DNA of 64,000 nt from Ariolimax columbianus (GCA_036924085.1 JAVGWX010000004.1:9791416-9855415); one strand, 5' to 3'. Positions 33,011 to 45,654 are shown, numbered from the stretch's first letter. Notes: generated by a model from the letters alone, not told the origin. Translations and numbers: made by a program.

Positions 33011-34450
33011 ATCGAAATAGCTCATATGAGTGATAGTACACGAACCGGGCGGCAGTTTGCCAGCTTTCTAAATGAACACAGAAGAGAACACAGCTGTCAG
33101 GGTGCTCACATTACTTGTCGTTATTGTCACGTTTTCTTGTTTGAAACTATCATTATGCCGTTTGTTCACATCGCTGGGGTACACAGAGGATATTACAAGG
33201 CTGACAAATAAAGGTCACTAGCCCCTAGTCTCCAGAGCATGTTATTTTGTCACCCTAAGATACACATATACCGTTTCTAAACCGTATCTTCAGTCCTATA
33301 TGACACGTGCAAAAGCATATTTTTCCGTGTGTCGTATTTCCACGTTCTATTGCACACGGCTGAACTTCGCGTGATTTGCGCCCTTAGCCCTATTTAACTA
33401 CGGTAACAGTGCCGATTTTGGTGTGGCTAGGAAATGTTCACACAGGCCAAAAATTGGCTAACACATCCCCTGCGACAGATTGTATCCTGCCCGGTTAGCA
33501 ACATGCCCAAGAAACATCGCTCACACGCTGAGCGATTTTCCATACAACCCATTGGGGTTACGGGGGAGACACAACAAGACTAAGAGTAGAAGAAACTGGT
33601 TGTATGGACTTCTAAGCCAGTACAATGACGTCAAGTTAAGTTTTCAATCATTTGGTTATAAAAGTGGGTGCATAAAACGTGGTTGCTTCTTGAACGTGTT
33701 ATAAGTTTATAATGTCACTGATGTAGACTTGCTGTTGAATGATGCGCAAACTTCTGGGAAAGTATTCACACTCGGTTCTACACACGAGCTATTTCATTAC
33801 ACGCTTTGGTTCGCTTCCCATCCTCGATTCTCTTCACATCCCTGTCAATTGATCTTGCATGTCACTTCGCAGATATGGATACTACTGAATATTTCCATTC
33901 TACCGCTCGATAAATCAATTCTCCTCGATCAATAACAGCGAGAAACGTTGCCAGTAATGGACAAGCACCGGGGATGTAAGAAAGTAATAGTACAAGGGAT
34001 AGGGAGAAAACCTGTGCCTATCATCGTTAGTAGAAGTGGGGCAGCCAGGTAGTGAAGACTGTGGCCCTCTATAGAACCTGGCTGCTTGTGGGTAATTTGA
34101 TTCAGGAAGCGTTGGGTTGGAAAACCATCGACAATTATGTGCGACAGAATAAATGAATTGGTTTACCGTAAATTTGCTGACGGCTGATTGTAACGATACA
34201 GAATACATGCGATCAAAAAGCTGTAAAATGATACATTTTGCATGCACAACTTTAATGGTTGCAATTTTATTATTAAGGGAAATTTGTTTTGATTTTAAAG
34301 TATCACCGTAGACAGTAGCAGAAGCGTTAGAAACTTCATTGTATTCGGCTGTTTTTTTTTTTTTTGTCTCAGCTTTGTGACGTAGAGTGACCGATTCAAG
34401 GTCGTTGTTGTTGATGAATGCACCCAATAAGTAGGATTACTCTTGGGCGG
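33011..34450. other. Unique DNA; no gene seen
   Basis: Short frames (for example 33,480-33,704 and, minus strand, 33,915-34,427) have no recognisable domain. A T-run lies near 34,352. Confidence 0.55.
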
Positions 34451-34451
34451 G

Positions 34452-35138
34452 GAGGAAGACTAACGTCTGGTCAGGTAAAACATACTGATTAGACATGTTT
34501 GTCAGGGTCAGGCAAAACATACTGATCAGACATGTTTGTCAGGGTCAGGCAAAACATACTGATCAGACATGTTAGTCAGTGTCAGGCAAAACATACAGGT
34601 AAAGACTATCACCTCGGCCTCAACGCAGCCCTTCCTAGAAACGGGCTGTTTTCACGACAGCCTGGCTAACAAGATTATGGATCGACGTGATCCCTGTACG
34701 AGTGAGATACACGCAAATGAAGCCAAGCATAGCACAACCGTCTGGAGGACCCCTGTTCACCTTCATCGGGATGTGAGAAAAGCTACTGCAACCCGCCACT
34801 TAATGTCCTTTTCAGGGTACACATACCCTACTCATTGTGGGCATTCGCAAACACAACTCTTGATGCGCCCAAAAAAAGGACGTTAAGTGGTGGGTTGTCG
34901 TATCTTTCCTCACATCCAGGCGGTTGCGCTATGCTTGGCTTCATCTGCGTTTCGCTCATTACTACGGGGATAACGTTGATACCTCACCTCGTTAGCCAGG
35001 CTGCAGTGAAAACAGCTCGTTTCTAGGAAGGGCTGCGTGGAAGCCGCGGTGAGAGTCTTGACCAGTATATTTTGCCTGACCCTGACTAACATGTCTGATC
35101 AGTATATTTTACCTGACCAGACGTTAGTTTTCCTTCCC
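34452..35138. mobile_element. Foldback element: near-complete 690-bp palindrome
   Basis: The left end reads GGAAGACTAACGTCTGGTCA and continues GGTAAAACATACTGAT. The right end is its reverse complement with few changes (ending about 35,133). The arms stay complementary almost to the centre near 34,837, where CCACTTAATGTCC faces GGACGTTAAGTGG. Subterminal CAGACATGTTNGTCAGGGTC repeats occur three times in the left arm (34,490-34,590), fewer in the right. No transposase. Partial copies lie at 20,660 and 38,820. Confidence 0.85.
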
Positions 35139-36830
35139 ACCGAATCAAGGTAGTAGACAGTCAGAATACGGTAAAACGATAGATTCCCAGTGTAACCATG
35201 CATGTATACACAGAGCCGAGCATATATGGTACAAAGCTAATTACAATAATAATACGATACTGGCGGCAACAGACTTGTGTGTTGCTACAACAAAAATATT
35301 TCAAGCAAAAATAACGGAACTTTCGGGAAGGTCAAGGTCACCATCATAATAAATAATTAGAGCAAATAAGAGGGAGGAAATGGGTAAATCCCACTATAGC
35401 AGAAGCCTTTCCAAATCATGGTTTGGCAACCTTTAGTCGTTCACAAAAGCCTGCAACGTGTGAAGGTTGCTACCTGACTTACTTCTGTCGATCCTAGCAG
35501 AACGGGTTATTCTTGATGTTATATCTGTTGGGCAGTGTTTCTAAAGCTTGTTCAGCCCCTGACAGGTACTCCACACTCAACAGGACTGACGTCTGTGTGA
35601 ATGGCGGTGCTTCTATGAGTACCTTCTATCCTAGACGGATCTGAACGCACTGCTAGTAGCCTTTCAAAACAGTTACTACCCAGTCTCCTAGATATAAAAG
35701 AAAGCTCTAAAAATAATGCCACAAATATGAGATACAGTAAACAGTGGACAGAACAACTGGTGTCCCAGAGTTCAGAAAAAAGAAGAGCAAGGAAAAATAA
35801 AAATAAAGGCAAACTAGATTACAGGTAACCTATAACGTTCACTTCATCAATCACCGTCGTTATCGAGGGAAAGTGACAGTAAAATAAAATGGGGCAAATA
35901 ATAATCATAAGCATTAAAATATGGATGGATGTCAGCGGCAATATGCTGGAATAATCAATGGTATATCCAGGCTTATGGCGGTCAGTGTTTTCTGATGGTG
36001 AACTGGGTGGCGAGAGGGCGTTGAGCCTGTGACAGATAGGAGAGAAAGGATGACATACACAGGTCAAATATAGTTCCATAACATCCACTGCCGTCGGGGA
36101 TAACGTGTCAATGACATTATTGTACTAGGTATTGGGGTCGGGGTAACTAGTTCCCTTATTCGCCGCCTAGCTTGCACTGTACACGCGTCTATTACACAGC
36201 TGGGTAGACTTCAGCGAGTGTGCTCCCTCCCTTTCTTGATAGAGATAACATATTTTGGATAGAGCCGAGCGACTACCACTATGTCGAAATCGGGCCGTCA
36301 TTGTAAGTTAATCAAACGATATCACTGTCGGCTGCCAACTGGAGGCCGGATACTCTGTGACCTGGGACAGTGTCGATGAGGGTGGTTAACTGTTGTGCGA
36401 GTCCATCGTTGGCCTGTGTGAATATTTCCTACCCACAACAAAATTAATATTGTCAGCAAACAAGGTAAAGGGCGTCATTCTGGCCAAGTTCAGCGATGTG
36501 CGCTGAAACGTGGAAATACGACACATGGTAACCGAAGTAAACCAAAGCCAATCATTTTGTCAGGATGTTCGGAGGAGAAACACCACAAATGGAACGAACT
36601 AATAACGAACTGAAAAACCACATCACATCTCCGTGGACACCCTTGAAGTAAGTTGTCGACTAGTGTGATTGTCAGTGAAATCAGTAGCCCGGTGGCATCC
36701 ATCATAGACTCAAACACTCGAGAACAACATTGACCGACAGCCGGTTATGTGAGGCCTAGTACAACGAAGAACACTTCATCACAGCCAACAGTGTCTCCTA
36801 TGTAACTACCTTTGCCTCTGAATATAAGTA
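35139..36830. other. Unique DNA; no gene seen
   Basis: Mixed AT-rich sequence. Minus-strand frames of 75-89 codons (35,552; 35,819; 36,490) show no domain I can name. Confidence 0.55.
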
Positions 36831-36834
36831 TATG

Positions 36835-38570
36835 TATGTATGTATGTGGTGTTGACCCAAGCTAGAACGGACAAGCGCACTGATGTATGTGGTGTTGATC
36901 CAAGCTAGAACGGACAAGCGCACTGATGTATGTAAGTATGTAGTGTTGGCCCAAGCTAGAACAGACAAGCGCACTGATGTATGTGGTGTTGGTCCAAGCT
37001 AGAACGGACAAGCGCACTGATGTATGTGGTGTTGGTCCAAGCTAGAACGGACAAGTGCACTGATGTATGTAAGTATGTAGTGTTGGCCCAAGCTAGAACA
37101 GACAAGCGCACTGATGTATGTGGTGTTGGTCCAAGCTAGAACAGACAAGCGCACTGATGTATGTGGTGTTGGCCCAAGCTAGAACGGACAAGCGCACTGA
37201 TGTATGTGGTGTTGGCCCAAGCTAGAACGGACAAGCGCACTGATGTATGTGGTGTTGGCCCAAGCTAGAACGGACAAGCACACTGATGTATGTAGTGTTG
37301 GCCCAAGCTAGAACAGACAAGCGCACTGATGTATGTGGTGTTGACCCAAGCTAGAACGGACAAGCGCACTGATGTATGTGGTGTTGATCCAAGCTAGAAC
37401 GGACAAGCGCACTGATGTATATAAGTATGTGGTGTTGACCCAAGCTAGAACAGACAAGCGCACTGATGTATGTAAGTATGTGGTGTTGACCCAAGCTAGA
37501 ACGGACAAGCGCACTGATGTATGTGGTGTTGACCCAAGCTAGAACGGACAAGCGCACTGATGTATGTAAGTATGTGGTGTTGACCCAAGCTAGAACAGAC
37601 AAGCGCACTGATGTATGTAAGTATGTGGTGTTGACCCAAGCTAGAACAGACAAGCGCACTGATGTATGTAAGTATGTAGTGTTGGTCCAAGCTAGAATAG
37701 ACAAGCGCACTGATGTATGTAAGTATGTGGTGTTGACCCAAGCTAGAACAGACAAGCGCACTGATGTATGTAAGTATGTAGTGTTGACCCAAGCTAGAAG
37801 CGCACTGATGTATGTAGTGTTGGTCCAAGCTAGAACGGACAAGCGCACTGATGTATGTGGTGTTGACCGAAGCTAGAACAGACAAGCGCACTGATGTATG
37901 TAAGTATGTAGTGTTGGTCCAAGCTAGAACGGACAAGCGCACTGATGTATGTAAGTATGTAGTGTTGGTCCAAGCTAGAACAGACAAGCGCACTGATGTA
38001 TGTGGTGTTGACCCAAGCTAGAACGGACAAGCGCACTGATGTATGTAAGTATGTGGTGTTGACCCAAGCTAGAACGGACAAGCGCACTGATGTATGTAAG
38101 TATGTGGTGTTGACCCAAGCTAGAACAGACAAGCGCACTGATGTATGTAAGTATTGGGTGTTGACCCAAGCTAGAACAGACAAGCGCACTGATGTATGTA
38201 AGTATTGGGTGTTGACCCAAGCTAGAACAGACAAGCGCACTGATGTATGTAAGTATGTGGTGTTGACCAAGCTAGAACAGACAAGCGCACTGATGTATGT
38301 GGTGTTGACCCAAGCTAGAACAGACAAGCGCACTGATGTATGTAAGTATGTGGTGTTGACCCAAGCTAGAACAGACAAGCGCACTGATGTATGTGGTGTT
38401 GACCCAAGCTAGAACGGACAAGCGCACTGATGTATGTGGTGTTGACCCAAGCTAGAACGGACAAGCGCACTGATGTATGTGGTGTTGACCCAAGCTAGAA
38501 CGGACAAGCGCACTGATGTATGTAGTGTTGGCCCAAGCTAGAACGGACAAGCGCACTGATGTATGTAAGC
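36835..38570. repeat. 43/51-bp minisatellite, about 37 copies
   Basis: The 43-bp unit contains GATGTATGTGGTGTTGACCC then AAGCTAGAACGGACAAGCGC. The 51-bp form adds AAGTATGT after the first GATGTATGT. The 51-bp form is 17 codons, giving long frames on both strands that are artefacts. Short and long units are grouped: the left part is mostly 43 bp, and the middle alternates. Confidence 0.95.
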
Positions 38571-38819
38571 TTCTAACGATGAGTGGTAGTCCAGCAGAGT
38601 AGCTGTCGGTCGCATGGCAAAGCGGGACAGTGTTTGGCCTAGACTTTTTTCCTATCTGATACATAAAAAACAGATAGGCTGTGCAGTGTGGCGACTGCAG
38701 ATGTAAACTACCTTTATTCTTCAGTTCTTTAAATCCTCCAAATTGAAGCCATAATGACGGTTTGATAGTTGACATCAGAGAAACATTCCATCAACCATGT
38801 CAGAAGAATGAGCTCGGAA
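38571..38819. other. Unique spacer; no gene seen
   Basis: Contains a small inverted repeat around CCTATCTGATACATAAAAAACAGATAGG (near 38,650, described in two parts: CCTATCTG and CAGATAGG). Confidence 0.55.
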
Positions 38820-38910
38820 TGGTAGGAAAGCTACTATAACCCGCCAGTTAACGCCCTTTTCAGGGCACACATAAGAGCAAACATACTCATTGTGGGTGTT
38901 AAACAATAGC
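38820..38910 (+). mobile_element. Fragment of the foldback element (centre)
   Basis: AAAGCTACTATAACCCGCCA, CCCTTTTCAGGG and ACTCATTGTGGG follow the central left arm of 34,452-35,138 in order. Confidence 0.7.
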
Positions 38911-39279
38911 ACAGCTGTGTGAAAAGCATGTATAAATAATTTCTTATCTAGGTCATTAAGTGTGAAAAATACCTTCTCAGTGTCATTAACTACAGGCATG
39001 ATTGTCCATACGCCCCCCCCCCCTATTTGGGAGCGATGTGTCTGGTTCGCTGCTTAACTGTGGTCAGTTGTATGCTGCTTGTTTTCATTTGTTGAAATGC
39101 AGTTTTAAGCAATGGTTCATAACATCATTAAATACTTTGTATACACTTTAATGCAGGTATGGTCGAGATTTAAGGTGTTTTATCGTCTAACGTTTTTATC
39201 CAGGAAAGCAAGAGACCGAATGACGCGTACAAACTATGTACATATTAAAGGCAAAGGTGTAACATTATATTTGTATTTA

Positions 39280-39720
39280 CGAGGCATGTTCAAATGAAAC
39301 CGGACGCAGTGGCTTTATTCCAAACACATGAAAGTTACATCATCTTGTGTGACAGAATTAAGTATAACAATTGTTATGAAGCAAACATGCCACAGGGTTA
39401 GTTAGAAGAAGTCGCCATGTGCATTCAGACTGCTTGAGTAGACGGCGGATACCGTCCGAAAAAAAATGACTTTGGTTGCTCTTTGAACCACTTGGTCACT
39501 GAGGCTATGACGTCTGCATCGGAGTCGAATCTTTGTCCCTTCAGAAAATATTCAAGGGTTCGAACACATGGTAATCACAAGGGGACATATCGGGGCTATA
39601 AGATGGGTGTGGCAATATTTCCCACATTTTCTGTGTTTACGCTTTCTGAACAATGTTCACGCTCATTGTACGTATGTTCACTTGTTGCAGTTCGGTCCGG
39701 ATTCATGTGAACACAACTCG
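39280..39720 (-). mobile_element. Internally deleted mariner transposon
   Basis: It is bounded by TA dinucleotides at 39,278-39,279 and 39,721-39,722, and by inverted ends CGAGGCATGTTCAAATGAAA (left) and the complement of CGAGTTGTGTTCACATGAAT (right). On the minus strand the 5' end runs about 80 bp and then jumps to a transposase C-terminus: HPSYSPDMSPCDYHVFEPL, then after a frameshift RFDSDADVIASVTKWFKEQP. This is the DDD-type catalytic-domain end of mariner transposases, which cut and paste DNA at TA sites. The N-terminal DNA-binding region and most of the catalytic core are missing, so it is a non-autonomous relic. Confidence 0.88.
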
Positions 39721-39784
39721 TATTTTAGTTCCCTATATGTAAAACTTTGTAAACATGTCATTAATTTCACATGGAATGTTTCGT

Positions 39785-41346
39785 TTTTAAAAGGCAATCG
39801 TCAGGAATGCGACAATCATCGCGGAATATCGCTACTCTCCGTAGCAGGCAAGATCCTAGCGCGCTTACTGCTAAACAGGCTCAACAAACACCTTGAACAA
39901 AGCCACCACCTCCCAGAAAGCCAATGTGGATTCAGAGCCGGAAGAGGAACAGTGGACATGATTTTTGCCGCTCGCCAAGTACAAGAGAAGTGTCGAGAAC
40001 AAAATCAGGCCTTGTACACAACATTTATTGATTTGAAAAAGGCATTTGATACAGTAAACAGAGGAGGGCTGTGGATGATAATGTCTAAGTTTGGCTGCTC
40101 CAACAAGTTCATAACAATGGTGAAACAGCTACACGAAGGCATGTGTGCTCGTGTACTGGACAGCGGTGCAATCTCTAAAACGTTTCTAGTATCAAACGGA
40201 GTAAAACAAGGATGTGTACTCGCCCCGACTTTGTTCAGCATGATGTTCGCGGCCACGATGACAGACGCCTTCAGATCATTGGAGCTTGGAATACCCATAA
40301 AGTACCGCACAGATGGCAAGTTACTCAATTCCAGAAGAATGAAGGCCAAAACCAAAGTGGTTGGCGACATAATCAGGGAACTTGTATTTGCTGACGACTG
40401 TGCTCTAATGAGCAACTCAGAACTGAACATGCAGGTTGGAATGGACCAGTTCTCTGCCGCATGCGAAAATTTTGGCCTGACCATAAATGCAAAAAAAAAC
40501 AGAGGTCATGTACCAACCAGCACCAGGCATGCCGTACACAAAACCAGAGACTACAGTCAGCGGGCAGACATTGAATGCCGTAGACAAATTCACATATCTG
40601 GGCAGCACGCTGTCGAGATCTGTCAGCCTAGACGATGAGGTGGCAAGCAGAATAGCAAAGGCCAGCACAGCCTTTGGTAGAATGCGCTCGATGGTCTGGG
40701 CACGTCGTGGCATCAGCGTCAAGACCAAATTGAAAGTCTACCGTGCAACCATTATTCCAACCCACTATACGCCTACGAAAGCTGGACTGTATACTCTGGA
40801 CATGCAAGGAGGTTAAACCACTTCCACACAGGTTGCCTGAGGCGAATATTCCACATCCGATGGCAAGATCGTGTCACTGACATCGAGGTTCTCTCGAGGG
40901 CTAACATGCCCAGCATACATGCACTGCTAGAAAAAGCACGACTAGGATGGGCCGGACGCCTCGTCCGTATGTCAGACGAGCGGCTCCCAAAGAGGCTTCT
41001 CTACGGCGAGCTGAGAGACGGATGGCGCGAGAGAGGGCGCCCAAAGAAACGTTTTAAAGACGGTCTGAAGGACTCACTAAAAAGTTGCCAGATAGACTTC
41101 GACACCTGGGAATGTCTTGCGAAAAACAGATCTGACTGGAGAAGTGCAGTCAAATCGGGTGTAGCTGCCGGTGAAGATGACCGTGTTGTGAAAGCCCAGA
41201 ACAGACGCGAGGCGCGGAAATCCCGAGCAGCGGGAACACCATCCCCTTCTACAAACCTTGTGTGCCCGATATGTAGCAGATGTTTTCGTGCTCGCATTGG
41301 CCTATTCAGCCACATGCGCACCCACACCCAACAGGGAAATCTGTGA
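39785..41346 (+). pseudogene. LINE ORF2 relic: reverse transcriptase plus C-terminal C2H2 finger
   Basis: Non-LTR retrotransposon polymerase, 5'-truncated just before reverse transcriptase motif 0/1 (NHRGISLLSVAGKILARLL). In order: GFRAGRGTVDMIF, FIDLKKAFDTV (motif A, about 40,024), GVKQGCVLAPTLFS (about 40,200), FADDCALMS (catalytic FADD, about 40,387). A one-base insertion in an A9 run at 40,491-40,499 shifts the frame to KTEVMYQPAPGM. A second frameshift near 40,760 leads to RRLNHFHTGCLRRIFHIRWQ. The last frame (to the stop at 41,344) carries GWAGRLVRMSDERLPKRL and a CPIC-x12-HMRTH zinc finger (about 41,259-41,325). The short 3' UTR has CAAGGATGATGTCGGCGG. No endonuclease is present. Only two frameshifts in 1.5 kb suggest a rather recent insertion; it abuts the mariner relic. 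Confidence 0.92.
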
Positions 41347-41429
41347 CAAGGATGATGTCGGCGGCCCTCATCGACAACGATGGACAGCTATTATGTATTA
41401 TGAGTTCGGGGGACATCAAATGACAAAAG

Positions 41430-41677
41430 ACGGGGACGGCGTGGCCTAGTGGTTATGTGGCACGGCTCAGAACCCGAAGGTGCTGGGTTCGATCCAAATC
41501 ACAGCACCGGCCGTTACCCCGGGGAAGCAAAGCCTTAGAAAATGCAGAAGGAAGCAGACCCTTACATAAAATGCATGCTGAAGTCGGATGTACTGGGCCG
41601 ACAGACGCAAAATAAAAACTACAGTGCAACGCACACCGCCTTGGGGATTAGAGAAATAAGGTGAACGCAAAACAAAA
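41430..41677 (+). mobile_element. tRNA-derived SINE, complete, 12-bp target duplication
   Basis: Flanked by AAATGACAAAAG at 41,418-41,429 and 41,678-41,689. The 5' head has a polymerase III A box (GTGGCCTAGTGGTTATGTGG, 41,441) and a B box (GGTTCGATCC, 41,487). A central block TGCTGAAGTCGGATGT (near 41,577) with CTGGGCCGACAGACG is shared with SINE family B. It ends GATTAGAGAAATAAGG plus an A-rich tail. A second full copy is at 61,637-61,880. Confidence 0.95.
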
Positions 41678-41844
41678 AAATGACAAAAGTACTGAGTGAT
41701 CAAATTTGAGTCACTGATTCTAACAAGGACACTTTTCAGACATTTGATCAAATATTCCCGACACCCAACTACACTGACAGGTCTCTTTAAGTTAAAAGCG
41801 TAACAAGCATGACAACAACAAACAACAATATCATACTGTAATTC

Positions 41845-43195
41845 CCAATAGACCTAGCAAGGTCGTGCTTAGATTAATTCTCGACCGATTGAAACCCCAA
41901 GCAGAGAACATCATTGCCGAGAAGGAAGCAGGGTTAGACAGAGAGAGAAGAAGCACTACAGAACAGATATTTAATTTAAGGCTGCTAAGCGAGAAATATC
42001 TAGAACAGCAGCAAACACTGTGTCATGGGTTCGTTGATTTTAAGAAGGCGTTTGATAGGGTATGGCTTCAAGCGCTTTGGGCAACCATGAGGATGTATAA
42101 AATCAACGGAAATATTATGACGTACTTGAACACGGGTACGACAAGGCGTCCAGCGGATTTCTTGTGAATGGGAGACGAGGGGACTGGTTTCGCACATCAG
42201 TTGGTGTGAGACAGGGGTGTACACTCTCTCCAACTCTTTTCAATATATTCCTTGAGGGAATTATGAGTGAGGCACTTGAAGAGCACGTTGGTACTGTCAA
42301 GATAGGGGGCCGAACGATTACCAACCTTCGTTTTGCAGATGATATCGACGGGTTGGCGGGTTCAGAAGCAGAACTCCAGGAATAGGTCAGAAGGCTCGGT
42401 GAAACAGCTCTTGACTATGGTATGGAGATAAACGCTGGAAAGATAAAATTAATGACCAACAACGCCAAGGGCTTCACCGGCAGGATAAAAACGGTCAGGA
42501 ACTCGAAGTGGTTGACCGTTTTAAATATCTTGGGTCGATTGTCAGTGATGAAGGATCAAAATGTGAGGTGTCGGCCAGAATAGCACAGACAATAGCGGCG
42601 CTTGCACGGCTTAACAAAATCTGGCAAGATAAACGGTTAGCACTACGCACGAAAATCAGATGAATGCGTACACTGGTCCTGTCAATATTCCTCTTTGCTT
42701 GTGAGACATGGACAGTTACAGCTGATCTTCAACGAAGGATACGGGCCTTGGAGATGAGATGTTTCCGAAGACTTTTAAACGTCACGTACATAGATCGAAT
42801 TAGAAATGAGGAAATACGAGATAGAATTACAACATCAATAGGGCCTTTTGAGGACCTCTTTGCAACTGTCAAAAGAAGGAAACTCGCTTGGTACGGTCAC
42901 ATATCGAGATCAAATGGTCTTGCAAATACAATCCTCCACGGAAAGGTGCATGGCAGACGACGAAGAGGGCGTCCCAAAAAGAGATGGGAGGACAACATAA
43001 AAGAATGGACCAATCTCCGACCAGAAGAGTCACAGACAGCGGCATCTGACAGAGAAGGGTGGCGTAGCGTTGTGAGGATGTCTTCATGTGTGCCCCAACG
43101 ACCTCACCGGTTACGGGGTGACCTGACCCGAATTCCCAATCAGTTTGATGGGGAATTCCCAATAAAAAACAAAAAACAATTCTCCGGTTTGTAAA
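41845..43195 (+). pseudogene. RTE-like LINE ORF2 relic
   Basis: 5'-truncated non-LTR reverse transcriptase. The first frame gives LILDRLKPQAE and GLDRERRSTTEQIF, then GFVDFKKAFDRVW (motif A, about 42,030). A frameshift near 42,160 leads to VNGRRGDWFRTSVGVRQGCT and LSPTLFNIFLEGIM, then LRFADDIDGLAGS (catalytic FADD, about 42,335). A TAG at 42,383 and a frameshift follow, then FKYLGSIVSDEG, a TGA at 42,661, and the long frame 42,664-43,194. That frame has LFACETWTVTADLQRRIRAL, RRKLAWYGHISRS and GRRRRGRPKKRWEDNIKEW, the C-terminal pattern of RTE-like elements. Endonuclease not present. It differs in family from its left neighbour. Confidence 0.9.
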
Positions 43196-43384
43196 ATGAA
43201 AATTGTGCAATTAGATTAGTAGTGCCAATTGTTGACGTAATTACTCTATTAGAGCTTGCCCATACAGCATATATACAATGGAGAGGCGGGGTGAAACACA
43301 AGAATAGTTCCCCTTTAGAAATCTACCTGAGGAGGAATGAGGCCGAGAAAATTGGAACGACAAAGTTGGAAATACACATTCTCA

Positions 43385-43945
43385 AATAAGCAACAATTAG
43401 CATGATCTTGGGAATGTGGACATAGATGGGTAATGTGCGTGGTTGGAAGTGCAGATATTCAAATAAGTGACCAAGAATATGTGCTTGGAGCTGTAGACAT
43501 AGATGGGTAATTTGTGCGGTTGGACGTGCAGATATTCAAATAAGCAACAATTAGCATGTGATTGGAGCTGTAGACATAAATTGGTAATTTGTGTGGTTGG
43601 AAGTACAGATATTCCAATAAGCCACCAAGCCGCTTGGAGCCGTAGACAGATGGGTAATTTGTGTGGTTGGAAGTGCAGATATGCAAATAATTGACCAAGA
43701 ACATGTGCTTAGAGCCGTAGACAGATGGGTAATTTGTGTGGTTGGAAGTGCAGATATGCAAATAATTGACCAAGAACATGTGCTTAGAGCCGTAGACAGA
43801 TGGGTAATTTGTGTGGTTGGAAGTGCAGATATTCAAATAATTGACCAAGAACATGTGCTTGGAGCCGTAGACAGATGGGTAATTTGCGTGGTTGGAAGTG
43901 CAGATATTCAAATAATTGACCAAGAACATGTGCTTGGAGCTTCAA
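43385..43945. repeat. 75-bp minisatellite, about 7 copies
   Basis: Units start GCCGTAGACAGATGGGTAAT (for example 43,714 and 43,789) and include GTGGTTGGAAGTGCAGATAT and CAAGAACATGTGCTT. 75 bp is 25 codons, giving an artefactual minus-strand frame. The leftmost units are most diverged. Confidence 0.92.
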
Positions 43946-44269
43946 GCCTTTAAAATGCTCCCAGCGACGAATGCTAACGATGGGTTTGGTAAGAGCAGCA
44001 GCAGCAGACAGGACATTTTTAAAAAAAGATTTATTTTAATTTTGCAGACCTGATGCATGCATTAAAGGCTCTTATGTCAAAACTCATTAAATGCTGCTAA
44101 ATGGTACGGCCACAAAACTGATTACATGCCAACATGGCGGAACTCATTACTGTAAGCCATCTGATGATGTAGAATACCAAGGGAGGGAAATCGATTTACT
44201 TGTTTTAAAAGTGCCTCATTTATTATTATGCTGCATTCCGGACATTTTGTTTTATAAATATGACCGTCA

Positions 44270-44362
44270 AGTCAGTCTATCTAGACTTCATGTCAGTCTA
44301 CTTCATATCAGTCTACTTCATATCTAGACTTCATGTCAGTCTACTTCTTATCTAGACTGAGG
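44270..44362. repeat. Short tandem TCAGTCTACTTCATATC-like repeats
   Basis: Alternating TCAGTCTACTTCATATC and TAGACTTCATG blocks, five to six imperfect copies. Confidence 0.75.
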
Positions 44363-44449
44363 CCTTTAATTTCAATGTCTGCTTCTAGCAAATCAACAAT
44401 ACCTTGCAGATCTTTTGTTTCACATTGTTTTCCCAATTTAGACTATGTC

Positions 44450-45530
44450 ATTCATCATCATCATGTAGCATGTCCTTTATAGAACGTTGCTCCCATCACA
44501 GTCTGTCTGAAAGAAACTCTGTCCCTTGCCAAAACTCCAGTCTCCGCCACAGTCATACCCAGGCATTCCTGGATATCTTGGTGCCATCGTCTTCTTGGTC
44601 TACCCCTTCCTCTTTTGCCTCGCACCATATCTTCCGTCACTGTTCTCTCGAAACCGTTGTCTCTCTAGATGTGAATAAGCTATTTACATTTTCTGACCAT
44701 AATGGAATTGATAAACAAGTTCTCCTCTATGCTCAACTCTTGCCGAAAATCTATATTTGTCGTTTTCTCTGCCCAGGGTATTCTGAGGATCTTTCTGTAA
44801 CATGTTGACTAGAAAGGTTCAATTCTTTGTCTAGAACTTTTGGTAATCGTCCATGATCTGCAGCCATACGCTGACACCGGAAAAACACACGCTCACTCAA
44901 GACTGTTACTTTTGTCGTTTTGTTGGTGCTCTGCCATAATGTCTTCAGGCTGTTCAGTCTCTGCATTGTCACGGCTATGCTTCTGATTTCTTTCGAGCAG
45001 TTGCAATTCTGGTCAATTCAGGAGCCCAGATATTCAAAATGCGTGACCTGATCTATTTCCTCACCATCTACTGTAAATTTATGTTGACATTGTGTTTTGT
45101 TTGTGGTCATTATCTTTGTTTTGTTTATAAACAGGTTTGATCTTTACTGTGTTCATTTACAGTTGAAATTAACTGCTCTAGCCCTTATTGATAGTATCAC
45201 TGTGTCGTCTGCGTATCGTAACTCAGGAATCTCGTGCCCGCCAATCGTAAATGTATCAAAAATGTCAATGTTCTCGTCTTCTCCAACATTCTCATTATAC
45301 ATTTCGCATATATGTAATATAGATAAGGTGTCTTACTACCGTTTGTACTGCGAACCAATCTGATGTTTGCCCAGATACTCGGACAGCGACTCGTTGATAT
45401 TGGTATAATGTTTTAATGACATGTATAATGTGCACAGGAAACTCCATGATGTTCCACAGATTTTGATGCTTTACCGTGTCGAAGGCCTTGGTGTAATCAA
45501 TGAAACACGTGTACATGTCTATCTTAAACT
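44450..45530 (-). pseudogene. RTE-like LINE 3' half with (ATG)n tail
   Basis: On the minus strand: TCFIDYTKAFDTVKHQNLW (motif A, about 45,500), a degenerate GVRQGC region (VRQ-equivalent near 45,340), then IPELRYADDTVILS (catalytic YADD at 45,204-45,215). Next come VTHFEYLGS (near 45,020), EIRSIAVTMQRLNSLKTLW, and finally RGKRGRGRPRRRWHQDIQE with RQTVMGATF before the stop. The element ends in an ATGATGATGATGA tail (44,450-44,465 on the plus strand as CATCATCATCAT), typical of RTE short-repeat tails. Stops and frameshifts throughout; endonuclease absent. Confidence 0.88.
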
Positions 45531-45654
45531 ATCTACATTTTTCGTAGACATTCCTCATACTGAATATGTGGTCCCTGTTCCCTCTCTTTCCTAAAACCTG
45601 CTTGGACCGACAATGTCATTAGCATTTGACAAATTGTTTATATTCTGCACGCCG

